A stretch of 64,000 nt of DNA from the NCBI GenBank assembly GCA_965153455.1, contig OZ234500.1:5642001-5706000 (forward strand), in the 5' to 3' direction. The notes beneath the pieces were generated by a model. That model had not been told where the DNA came from, ran no database searches, and saw only the letters and a list, made by a program, of their open reading frames with translations. Of the stretch, positions 1 through 10,097 are shown in pieces. Position 1 is the first letter of the stretch. Every line of letters begins with the position of its first letter. Source of the DNA: Sphagnum compactum (Eukaryota; Bryophyta; Sphagnopsida; Sphagnales). Made by a program: the position numbers and the translations under genes.

Positions 1-526
1 GCATAAGAGATGAACAAGAATAATTAAGCGTCACCACAAGGTAAACATTACTGTCAAACAGTTACACTTTAAAGAAAAGGTTTGTATGCAGAGCTTGGAA
101 TGAGAACTTAAGGAGATAGGCACAATTAGTCAACAAAACTAGTCCAGTTTCTCATCAACAAGACTCAATTCCCAAATGTGGACACCTGAAGAAGGAAACA
201 TGGCAAAGTTTCTGTTGAGGAAGATGTCATTGGTGAGAAAACAATGTAAAATTGTCACTCAATGTCATTATTTGCAAGGACTCTGTCCTTCAACAACTCT
301 GCCAAATTGGTGCAAAAGCTCTGCTCTCTGCATGAACCAGAGCTTTGGTGCTTTGATTGATTCTTTTGTCCCTGTCAAGCTATCCATGAAGCCTTTGAGC
401 TCCAGTGGAATCTCTGGAGGCAATTGGTGTCAGTGGTGGACCTGGAAAAGCTACAAATTTGACAGTCCAGTAACAACCTTCATGTTGGATCCATATGATT
501 GAGGTGATGCTGAGAATCATAGAAAG
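1..526 (+). other. Coding-like remnant upstream of the transposase fragment
   Basis: No intact gene is visible. One frame around 268-450 reads like decayed protein sequence (pieces such as LVQKLCSLHEPELWCFD and IHEAFELQWNLWRQL, with cysteines) but is broken by stops. It lies directly upstream of, and on the same strand as, the ISXO2-like transposase remnant, so it may be the element's N-terminal region or another broken gene. I could not match it to a family. The 108-residue frame at 176-502 is more likely a shadow of this. Confidence 0.3.
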
Positions 527-1146
527 ATGGAGAGAAGTCTCCTGAATGTACAGCAGCAGCTGCATGTGTTCATGGCTTCATTGCCAACACAAGTGAGGGA
601 TTCACTGAATGATGATCCAGAGATGCAGGAACTGTTCAGAATAGGGGCTGGACCAGGAGGAACCCAGTTTGGGAAGAGGAAGTATAACCGAGGAGCAAGA
701 AGAGATGGACAGTGGATTATTGAAGGAGCAGAAGAGGAAATGTCAATCAAATTTTTCTGAAGGTGGTGCCTGATAGAATGAAGGAAACTTTTGTGAACCT
801 AATATTTTAAAACACAACCTGGTATAAAGATCGCAAGCAACTGGTGGAGTGCATATGACACTGAGTGGTTGACCCAGTTGGGCTACAACCACCTCACTAC
901 CGTGAACCATTGACAGTTTTTCAAAGATCCCATCAGTAGTGCTCACACCAATTCCATTGAAAGACCGTGGATGCATGTGAAGAGATCTCTGAAAAAACAA
1001 TGAAACAATGCACCAGAAAAGAGCTACTGGACAAACACTTTGGAGAAGTCATGTGGCATAGAAGATTTCTCAGGCCAAATGGCAATGGTAGAAATGCAAG
1101 GATTGCACAGAGAACAATTGCAAGGCAATATGCAGCTTTGATTTGA
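527..1146 (+). pseudogene. ISXO2-like (IS1595/Merlin superfamily) DDE transposase remnant
   Basis: Conceptual reading across three frame changes gives the catalytic half of an ISXO2-like transposase. Visible blocks in order are FGKRKYNRG followed by DGQWIIEG (about 667-725), VVPDRMKETF (763-792), IASNWWSAY (827-853), LGYNHLTTVNH (878-910), AHTNSIERPWMHVKRSL (939-989), and LLDKHFGEVMWHRRF near the C-terminus (1027-1071), ending at a TGA at 1144-1146. These match the family order: a conserved FGKRK-type block, an SD-x-W-x-AY block, a TVNH block, TNxIE, and a final MWRR-type helix. It is dead: frames shift near 754, 812 and 1000, there is a stop after the TVNH block, and the second catalytic Asp (family SDxW) reads Asn. 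No terminal inverted repeats were recognised. It abuts the 3' end of the SET gene on the other strand. Family assignment is from motif recall, not a search. Confidence 0.72.
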
Positions 1147-1163
1147 GAGAGTAGTAAATTTGC

Positions 1164-3369
1164 TCAAGTTTGTTGATTGGAGAACATTACACAAGAGGAG
1201 AGTACATCAAGAGTTGCAGCAGTTACTAGCTTCTTCAGAATTTCATCAGTTTGTTTCCCAAACAAGCGCAAGCAGATGCGCATTGCCCTTTTGCTAACCC
1301 GTTTCACAAGTAAGGAGTTTTTCCCGTACATATGGATTGCTCGGTCCTGAAACACTGCAGCAATTTGCAGTGTTTGAGGATGTCCTGGACTCACTGTTTC
1401 AGCAGCATCTAATGCAATTTCTAAGTAGGATCTCTTGACAGGTTTTTTGTATCTCTCTTCTTTGAGATGATCAGGATCTGTCATCAATCTTTGGCCATCA
1501 GCTAAGTAGCCAGAGATAAAGGAGGCACGAATCCAGTTGCTTTCATCTCTTGACAATCCCGGTTGTCTCAACAAAACCTTCTCAAGAATCTCAGGTAAGA
1601 TAGCAAGATTGACAACAGAAGAAACATTCCATGTATCATCTGCTGGACAACCCATGTGTCGTGCTTGAAGAGTATGAGCTGCTTCAGTTTCCTGGAAAGA
1701 ATAGGCTTGAGATAAGAAGTTCAAGGATTCTTGCAAGCTTCCTTCAACTTGGCATCTCTCGCAACAGCATATGAAGCTCCAACTCTTCAGCATACTACAT
1801 CTTCTTTCTTTCAGAGGTCTGAAAATATCAAAGTATGATACTGTGAGCTCCTCATTGCTTTTCAAGCTTCGTGAGGCAACAATCATCATGGCATCACCCA
1901 CAATGACAGATGCAACATTTGGGGTACAAGAATGGTTCAGAAATGAAGGAAGCATCCAAATCCCACAACTCCAGCACCTGCTCATCTCCTTTGATTTTCT
2001 TTGAACTCTTGTGTACCCAAAAGCATTGCACTGTACAACTCTGCAAATTCTTTCCATCTCTTGCAAACTCATCAACATCCCAGGTACTTCTTGCTTGAAT
2101 TCTTCATCATCTCGCTTTGCAGCACCATCACCATGATCATCTTTTTTTGATGGATCAGAACCTTGTTGGAGCATGAGATCGATTGAAGGAACAGGAAGAG
2201 GAAGTCTATCAGCTTGTCCTCCACCTGCACTACCAGCACAGAGAGTTGACAAGAGCTTCCTGATGTGACAAGATCTGAAAGCTTTGGCACAAAGGAGTGC
2301 GACAAGTTGATCAGCTAATACTTCATGGCTGCCAGTCCAACATCCTGTTCTCAGAACTGTAGCTCCAGGTCCTTCAGCAATTTCGGTCTCAGCTTTGCTT
2401 ACCATTGCAACTGGATTGCACACTAACAAAATCTCTCCAGCTGCAACATCTGTAGTGAGAACTAGACCTCTGCCCCTTCCTCCTCCCATTTCTCTTATCT
2501 CCACAGGTCCTGTTGTTCAGGTGAAGAATCAGGAAAGATGAAGCTTGCACCATGCTTTCCAACCTGAATACAAATTCTCTCAGCAATCATGATGATGGTG
2601 AAGAATTCAAACTCGAACTCATGAAGCAAGACTTGAGAATTCATCAGAAACTTGGTTTGGAGCATGACAATTTACCTGTGAAGTCTAGACAAAGAGGACG
2701 TCGCAATGTGTTCTTTCCTCCACCAGATAGGTAGAACTCAACCAGATTGGAAGGTGCAATTCGATTTCTCTCGATGCTGCAGCTTTCATTGCTGCTAGAA
2801 GCCGCCTCGGTGCTACAACTTTGTGATTCAGGAACAGCTGCTCTCGATTGTTCAGGTGGTGGAATCGATGGAGTCACAGGCGAGGAGGCATCATGATCGC
2901 AATAATATCTCTGTGTTTCTGTTCGCAAGGGTGATAGCCCTTGATCAGAAGAATCCACAGACGTGGTAGTATCATCTGAAGCTTCTGCAAGTGCAAGCTT
3001 CGACTTCAGAGAGGAGTCTTCCATGATGGGCGGCAGCCCAATGCTTGATGTCGATCTGATGATAACCAATTCGTCTGTATTGCAACCTTTGTCAACAACA
3101 GAAGCTGGTGATCTTGAACATTTTTTTGCTGATTGGCAACCCTTGACAGCAGAAAAATGCAAGGAGGTGCATGAAGGTCTGCGAAGAGGACTAGACGGTA
3201 GTACTCGCGAAATGCGGCCTTGGGAAGGACTTTGTTTCCTGCACTCGCTCATGATGGGCGGCGATGACGATGTCTTCGCAGTCAGTTGAACAGGAGCTGC
3301 AGCTTCCGTCGATGCTCGAACATTCTTCTTCTTCTTCTTCGTCTCGAGATCTCTTATTGAACCCGCCAT
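1164..3369 (-). CDS. SET-domain (SMYD-like) protein, probable lysine methyltransferase, two exons
   Basis: Exon 1 is 3369-2676 and exon 2 is 2509-1164, separated by a 166-bp GT-AG intron (2675-2510). The junction is phase 1 and gives LDFTGPVEIREMG, restoring a split SET start, for a 679-residue product. Residues 1-230 are a Ser/Pro-rich, probably disordered tail with a Lys run near residue 11 and no recognisable TPR or MYND. The SET part starts near 232 with the AdoMet-binding GRGRGL motif (242-247), then a long insert (about 320-375), the NHSC motif (423-426), the SYFD segment (456-459) and a Cys cluster ending CCCERC (479-484) like a post-SET zinc site. The remainder to 679 resembles the helical tail of plant TPR-SET proteins such as Arabidopsis At1g33400. 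The likely role is protein-lysine methylation; the substrate is unknown. The start is the first ATG of an open first exon. The stop is 17 bp from the transposase remnant's stop, so the 3' UTR must enter that remnant. Confidence 0.8.
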
Positions 3370-5449
3370 CTTCCCCTCTCAACCTCGCATTCATCCCGGG
3401 AAGCAGCTTCCAGGTACACTCATGGAATTCGGATTCACGCACCACCGCTCTTCATGCAGCCATGATTGCAGCGAGAGGTCGCGATCTCTCTCCCTCCCTT
3501 CCATGGATTAGGTGCAGTGTCGAGAATGGCATTGCTAACCTGGAAATCGCGAAGTCCAGAAGCTGATCGTCAAGCCAAATTTCTGTCTCTTTGCAATAGA
3601 GGGATTGATGGTCGTAGAAGAAGGATCTTTCGAGGACGGGTTTTAGATACCAAAGAAAAATTTTGCGAGCAACAAACATGGAGGGTTTCAGTCAGGGCGC
3701 AAATACGATGAATTGACCCCTGCGAATCTCCTGGCATCTCTTCAGGTGCCATTCTCTTCCCTCTGTCTCTTGGCTGAGCGTTGCGCCTTGTGGCGCCGTA
3801 ACACTCCCGTTGTTGTTTGTGCGAGTAAATATTGCAACCTTGCATACCTAAACTCCGCATCAGTGTTTCGTTTTTTGTTCGAATTTTCGCATCCTGGCGA
3901 CAAAAACAAGTGAAGGTGCCAATGATCCAAAGGACTGTTCTGTTTTTTAAGAAGAATGGGCCCAAGTCGTCACAATGTGAGGAAAAAAATTCTGAAGTGC
4001 ACACACCATATGCCTACAACTGCTAATGAGCACTTCTGTGCTAAATATATCTTTATTTTAGAAAATGAGGTTTGCAGTTTCAACTTGCGTATGTGTCTTT
4101 GTAATAGTAACCCAATTGACACCGATTTTCAACAATTTCGACAAATATCAATTTTCAAACATCTTTTTTGACTAAACCTTGTGCAAATTATTTTGCACTG
4201 AACATCAGTAGTAGGTACGGTATTTGGACAATAGGTTCCAACATGTCACCAAAGTATGGGATGAATCCCAATGTTTTCTAAGTCTTTCCTCTCTTGCATA
4301 TAGCCAAAGGTGGCTAAGCCCACCTACATCATAAATTTGAAAAACAAAATTGCTCCGCAAGCTTATCGGACGTCAGTATGGTTTTGTTTCTGTGGCACCA
4401 GCAAAACAACAAGCGAGTACTTACGTGCAAAGACTTCTATTAGCTTAAATCTTGACAATCTTCGGGTCGCATCTTCAAGTCCACAATTCCTCATTTGCAG
4501 AAATCGAAACTTATACCACCCCAACTCCTCAATCTCTACTCGGCTTGAGACGTACTACAAGTGCTGAAGGCTTTGTAAAAATGGCATACTAAACTATGTC
4601 AGCTCTCCATTCTTGCTCCCAGGAGCCTGAAAGCTTTCCTTTGTTAGTGTCGCATGAGCAAGAAGTAGTAGAATGCTAAAACCATACCAAAACCATCACA
4701 AGAAACAAGCTGAAAACAAGATGAGAGAGAATGGAGAGCCTTATGTTGCAAACAAAAAGCAAACCCTTCACAACATTTTGTATTTTTAAAAATCCACTAT
4801 AAGCCATCTGCTTTGTGGAGCAACCTCATCTTGTTGCTATTGTGTGAAGAAACCGCACCAAGGGCTCTCTCTTGGCTACAAACTACTGGAGCAATAAGGT
4901 TTGCATGCAGGTAGCTCTGAATCTTCTCCGAAATCCAAAGTCATAAGAAGGATTGAATATTCCAGTGCAAACTATACTGAATTTACAAAAATAGTAGGCA
5001 AAATGTATGATAGACCTCTGAAGCTGCAAACAACACCAGCAACAGGAGGAGCTCCAGAAGGAAGTCCTAACACTTCTTCAGCCATCGAGCTTTTATTAAG
5101 CCATTGCAATAAATGACTTAATGCGATCCATACCACCTCATACCAACTTCTGCCAACAAAGACAAGCATTATTGCAAGTTTCCTTCTTCTTCTTCTTCAA
5201 CAGCAAACAGCACCAGACAAGCTTGACAATCATAGACAACAAAATACACCACCACCAACAGCCACAAACATCACCAACCTGGAAAGCGAAATCCACAACC
5301 GTCGCGACAACGACAGAATGTACAAAACAACCCAAAAATTTTCTTTTCCTCTCTGACCTGTAGCCAAATTTGGCTAATTCGTCTTGTGGATTTTGCAGGG
5401 TTTGACATATACACTGTGCCTCCATAACAAAATCGAAAACAAGAAAAAC
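3370..5449. other. Intergenic: SET gene upstream region and unassigned sequence
   Basis: About 2 kb without a supportable gene. The part next to 3369 should contain the SET gene promoter and 5' UTR on the minus strand. The 144-residue minus frame at 3570-4004 shows no domain, and several overlapping frames of similar length occur here. 5341-5390 contains a short stretch that recurs in inverted orientation in both copies of the 18 kb/60 kb duplication (see findings). A TTC-rich run lies near 5186-5200. Confidence 0.5.
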
Positions 5450-5545
5450 CTATTTACACCCAATACTTGTTAAAACGCGGAAATTTGTCAAAAAAACAGT
5501 TTCGTAGACCTAGGTATCTGTTGAAGGAAGGAACCTCTCCTAGCA

Positions 5546-5565
5546 TTAGGTTTAGGGTTAGGGTT
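5546..5565 (+). promoter_or_regulatory. Telo-box-like motif (TTTAGGGTTAGGG)
   Basis: Consecutive plant telomere-type units (TTTAGGG and TTAGGG) lie just before a GC-richer stretch with good splice donors. Short telo-boxes of this kind are known near transcription starts of many plant genes, often together with leader introns. The placement suggests a promoter or 5' leader for the downstream plus-strand gene, but no transcript evidence is available. Confidence 0.4.
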
Positions 5566-5569
5566 GGTG

Positions 5570-8002
5570 CTTGTGTGTCGTGGGTTTTCTTTGGCTTCTC
5601 GAGGGGTTGCGACTGCCGTTGCGTACAAGAAGACGACGAAGAGAAGGAGAACAATCGGTAAGGAACCGGGATCTTGCAACTTCTTGCGATGGATTGCAGT
5701 GTGATCTGTGGCTCCGAGTTGTAATGAGTTTGCTGCTGGCTTGCCTGGGTTTTGCATGGGTTTACTGCGCAGACTGAGGTTCTCAACTGCAGATATGGAG
5801 TTGTTTTTATCTGGTAAGTGTGTGTGTTGAGCAGCGGGTTTGTTTCGTGACTACGTTCTTGGTGGCTATGTCGTCAAGTTCAAGTCGGCGTGTTGGTAAT
5901 GGCCACTTCTAGGAGAGCATTTTTCTACGTTGATCGTGTTTTCTTGGATTTCTCTCCATTGGGATGGAAATGTGGGTTCTAGAAAGACCTAGCGTTCGTT
6001 ACACGCTGCATGATATGGATGGCCGAAGCAGAGGCTGCGTTCATCATTTGTTGTGGCCTTTGTAATCACCGATGCTTCTGTCATTTTTGTTCATTTCATG
6101 CTCATTTCATACTAGAGATCAACTGATAATGAGATCTAAAGTGAGGTGTAGACTGAGACAATGGAGTCTTTGGAATCACCAAGTGTTCTTTGTGGTGAAG
6201 TCAGTGGGTATTGATGGCAGTTTGTCACTGCTTTTCATGAAGAAGGTGAAGGTCTGATGCTTTGTAAGTGATTCCCATGAGGTTATGACTGCCACCGCGC
6301 TCATTGTTGTGTTACCTTCAAAGTAATGTTGTGAGGTTTCTCTGCAATCTCATAGATATGTAAACGTTATCAAACTTAGCATTTTTTAAGATAATTTATT
6401 TTACTTATTTTGGCAGGGGTCCCCTTCAGAATTTTCAGGGAACGTGGAGTTGATTAGTTAGATATTGTTTTGATACTTGAGAAGTTCTGCATTTTGTTGG
6501 TTAACCACTTGTGGTGACATATCAACAAAGGTTATCTTATGTTTTGTCGTCTCTAATTTTAGTCCAGTGTGTGGTCTGTTTGTTGGAGGCTATTGGAATT
6601 GGGGTGCTGTGAGGATTGTTACATCTCGTTAATCTGAGCCTTGTAGGCTTGAAGAGACCAAAAGATATTCCATTCAGTTCTGAGCTCCTCAATAAAGAGC
6701 CCACTACCAACAAAAGCAGGGCCTGAAAAGATGGGGAGAAGTAGGGTGTTAACCTTCAATCCTATTATTAACCTGACATGTTTGTCTATTGTCTGAAATT
6801 TGAGAATTGTATGATGTCTGTTAGCACTTGACTCAAAACTTTAATTTAGTTGCTCTCTTTCTAGGCTGGATTGTTGCAGGTCCTTCATTGTGATGGGTGC
6901 TATGATGATCACTATATCTCGTTAATCTGAGCCTTGAAGGCTTGATGACAAAAAACCATTCATTCATATCTGAGCACCTTGTTCTCCAAGACCCTAATGC
7001 AAACCTCTTGGATATAGGTCTGCCTTTGAGTGTTGGGAGCAAGACAATGTCTCGTTAGTATGATTCTTTCACAGGTCAAACAGAAAGGTCATTGATCTGA
7101 TACTGCATTGCCCCAATACTTGCTGACTGGTATCCTTCATGTCCTGTATGTTTTTTGTGATAAACCAAGATAGGACATCTGATTGATACCCTTTGTTTCT
7201 TGTATGTTTTTGTGATCAAAATATGTTTTCATTGATCTTGATACACCAAGATAGCATACCTGATTGATATGCTCTTTTCTGAGGTTGTCAAGAGCTCAAT
7301 CTTTATTTGTGCTGGGGATTCATTATGGAGACCTGAAAAGAGACAATTTTTGTTTAATTTCTTTTGTTAAAATTTCGACAGACTTTGATTCATTTTGTAG
7401 ACCCAAAAAGAGACAATATTTTTCTGATGTCTTCTGTGTTTAAATTTTGAGACTTTGATGTCATAAATGTCTCTGTGTTTCTAGTTGAAGGACAGCAAGC
7501 AAGAAGTATCTTAACTATTATGAGATGGTTGTATTTTCAAGTATCTAATGAAGGATGTTGGTTTTGTGCAGGTGCTTTACTTCAGAATGTGGACTGACAC
7601 ACTCTGCACAATTTGAAAAAAACCAAAAATGTCTAACCATTGCGAAGGAGAAAGAGTGTGAAGGAGAAATAACTAACTATTTAGTGGTTTCAAAAAGGGA
7701 GGTTGGCAAACATGCAAATAGATTAATAAAGGGAAAGGGTCAAGAGTGTAGGTAGGTTTGAAAAGGGATATAGTGTGTCTGGGTAGGTAAGAAGTCCTCA
7801 TAGAGATAGACAAACATAGATTTTTAAAGTGCCTCAGCCTAATTTTGGTGATATTGGTCAAAAAACTGGGAATAGGTAGGTTGCAGGTGTTCCACATTGT
7901 TATTTGAGGGACAAACTTATCCACAAACAAAAATACGGTCACAACAGAGACACAAAACACAAGCACACAAATATACCACCTCAGGCCCCCAGGAATTTGC
8001 AG
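5570..8002 (+). other. Probable 5' leader with long intron for the plastid membrane protein gene
   Basis: No long coding frame is open. Good donor sites are seen at 5658 (CG|GTAAGG) and 5814 (CTG|GTAAGTG), and a good acceptor ends at 7571 (TTTTGTGCAG). A non-coding first exon near 5570-5813 joined to about 7572-8002 would place the ATG at 8003 in the second exon. This is inference from splice motifs; the leader could equally belong to a separate non-coding transcript. Confidence 0.35.
6604..7460 (+). repeat. Local imperfect direct duplications
   Basis: A block beginning TCTCGTTAATCTGAGCCTTG recurs at about 6626 and 6916 and is followed each time by similar sequence. A second pair lies at about 7137-7195 and 7196-7275 (ATGTTTTTTGTGAT, CCAAGATAG, CTGATTGATA). 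A third is at about 7329-7380 and 7400-7455 (AAAAGAGACAAT, TTTAAATTTTGAGACTTTGAT). The pattern suggests repeated slippage or small tandem duplications within what may be an intron. Confidence 0.6.
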
Positions 8003-9636
8003 ATGGCGTCTCAATGGCATGCATGCGTGGCATCCTCATCATTTTCTCCACCATGCTTTTCATCTTCCTCTCACTCCTCTCTCTTCGCATTCCACCCCAA
8101 GGTGAAAAATCTCGCCATTTTGTCTGTCAAAGTCTTTCATACTCTTTCATGACTGGCTCCACAATATTGCTCCCCCATTGGACTTTGTCTGCAACTTCAA
8201 GATATGCAATTTTAGTTGTTGACTTTAACCTTAAGGTTTGGGATTGTTTTTTCTCCATTGTTTGTTCTTCGGGGAAGAAATGGGAGTACAACCGATTTTT
8301 TTCATTGTGTCTTTTTTGGTATGCATTTTTTTTTGGTATAAACCCTAAACCATATGAGATTCCTTGATTTGTTTCTTGCTGATCTTGGCATCCTATTCAT
8401 GACATTCAACTGTCAATTTCCCTTTGTACATGCACATTTTTGTCTTCTTTGCAACTGTTGCAGAATTGTTGGTTGTAAGCTGGTCTGGTTTGTGCATGGA
8501 GGACAATTATTTATATTTTTTTTCCCTTTGTGTAATGGAATGCAGGGATTCTCTCCTAGCTTGGGAAGGTTGGCAACATCATGTAAAACTCAAAATCTTA
8601 TACCACGTTCATCATCAATTACCAGCAGTTCCACTCCAAAGATGCAAAATGGAGGGGGGAAGATACATTCTGCATTGATAAGCACCTGGTCTAGGGTTCC
8701 AGGCCCAATACGAGGTTATCCCTGGGGACAGGCTTCGGTTAATTTTGCATGGAGGTTGGCAGACCTTTTGTGGGTTACTGGGAAATGGCTGGCAATACCT
8801 GTGCTACTTGTCTCAGCACTGAGCGAGGTCTCCTACACACTGATGCAGGAGAAAATATTCCTAATTCCAGCTGGAATGCTTGGAGGGTTTGCCTTTGCTG
8901 GAATGGTAAAGGAAACTGCCCTGGAAATGTGTGAAGCCCTGGAAAGTGTACAGGTCAACTCTCCATTACCTTCTTTTGCTTGTTTTAGGTTTTGGTATCC
9001 AGGTTTAGTTTGTTGTGGAGTCACCTTTCATATTTCTTCCCTCTTTCTTAGCAGTGCATGAACTTTGATCTGGAAGACAGAAACTGTGCCCCAGTTCATG
9101 CAATCTCCAACTTGTGTGTTACCTCAGCATACCAACCAATTCAGCAAAGTGGAACTAAGTGAAAGCCCGCAACCCAAACCATCAGGCCAATTGCATCAGT
9201 GACATTACATGTTGTAATGTGCTAAGGATGTTTCATGTTCTATTTTAGTGCTTTAAGCTAATTCCCACAAGCTGACTTGTTTTTCATTCAGAAGTTCATG
9301 AGACATGGAAGCATTTTTGTGAAAATGTGAAGGTGGGACTGTGAATTTTGATCTTGGCTACAAGTTTAGTCTAGTCTGATGTAGAGTGTAAAGTCCTTTT
9401 TGTCTGTGGTGGCACAGGTGACAGAGGTTCCATGGCACATCATTGTGGTGGGTTTCTTCTTTTTGTTGGTGAAGGCAATGGGCCCTCATTTTCCTGCATG
9501 GGGCCGTGTTGTCCTTCCTCACTTTGCAAATGGTGGGTTGTGGCAAACAATGCGGTTGCTGAACCAGTGGAGAAGGCATGAAGCAAGGAAAACAAAAGTT
9601 GAACTAGATCAGCACAAATTAGATTCTAGCATGTAG
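8003..9636 (+). CDS. EMB1273-like plastid membrane protein, three exons
   Basis: Exons are 8003-8101, 8546-8953 and 9418-9636, all joined in phase 0 by GT-AG introns, giving 241 residues. Exon 1 (residues 1-33) is Ser-rich with almost no acidic residues, starts MASQWHACVASSS, and looks like a chloroplast transit peptide. The mature part has a PWG motif near residue 83 and three hydrophobic segments (about 97-118, 126-149 and 178-192). It ends with a conserved PHFANG-type block and a basic tail. Order and motifs (YPW..., LSEVSY, VKETALE, VPWHII, PHFANG) fit the plant EMB1273 (At1g49510) family of small chloroplast membrane proteins whose loss is embryo-lethal in Arabidopsis; biochemical function is not established. 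The ATG at 8003 is the first in frame. Longer frames running through 8354-9061 read intron sequence at both ends. Confidence 0.82.
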
Positions 9637-9930
9637 AGGTAAGGTTTTGGCAGGTATAACAGAGCCAGAAACTTGTACACAAGATATATATACCTAGCTA
9701 CAACAAATGGGTTCTTGCAGCAGCACCCTGTTTGGAAGTGCAAGATGTGTGAATAGGGATCTGCAATTGCATCTGTGTTAGGTTGCTTTCTTAGGTTTGC
9801 AAGCGAAGGTTTTCCGACTTCTGCTCACTGCACTTGTGGTCACAAGCTTTTACATGTAGGGCTAATAATGGTCTGGCATTTGTTTTTTCGGGGTTCTGGA
9901 TGTGGTAATGGGCACTAATGAGCTGCATCT
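9637..9930. other. 3' flank of the plastid membrane protein gene
   Basis: Probably 3' UTR and downstream sequence. No gene is seen. Confidence 0.4.
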
Positions 9931-10097
9931 ACTGACAGATTGTTGGTGGAGGTTGGTATATGATCTGTGTGATCATTCTCACTATTGTTTTACCACAAGA
10001 ATTTTATGCACACTATATCCATAGCTCCACCAACAAATGATTGTTGGAGGTAGAGATAGGTGATGCTGCCCCTCCATATTCACCAACAAATGTCAGT
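9931..10097. repeat. Fold-back / MITE-like inverted repeat
   Basis: ACTGACAGATTGTTGGTGG at the left and CACCAACAAATGTCAGT at the right are near-perfect inverted ends of a 167-bp sequence, with an internal inverted pair (TCCACCAACAAATGATTGTTGGA). No target-site duplication is convincing. It could be an old MITE or simply a hairpin in the 3' flank. Confidence 0.45.

Noticed and set aside
3570-4004. 144-residue minus-strand frame upstream of the SET gene
   Set aside because: No domain, several stop-free frames overlap it on both strands, and it lies where the SET promoter and 5' UTR should be.
5546-5565. Interstitial telomere
   Set aside because: Only about three units; a telo-box is the simpler reading.
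8354-9061. Single long plus-strand frame as the whole plastid protein
   Set aside because: Its first part and its end read intron sequence; splice sites at 8545/8546 and 8953/8954 give the family-like protein instead.
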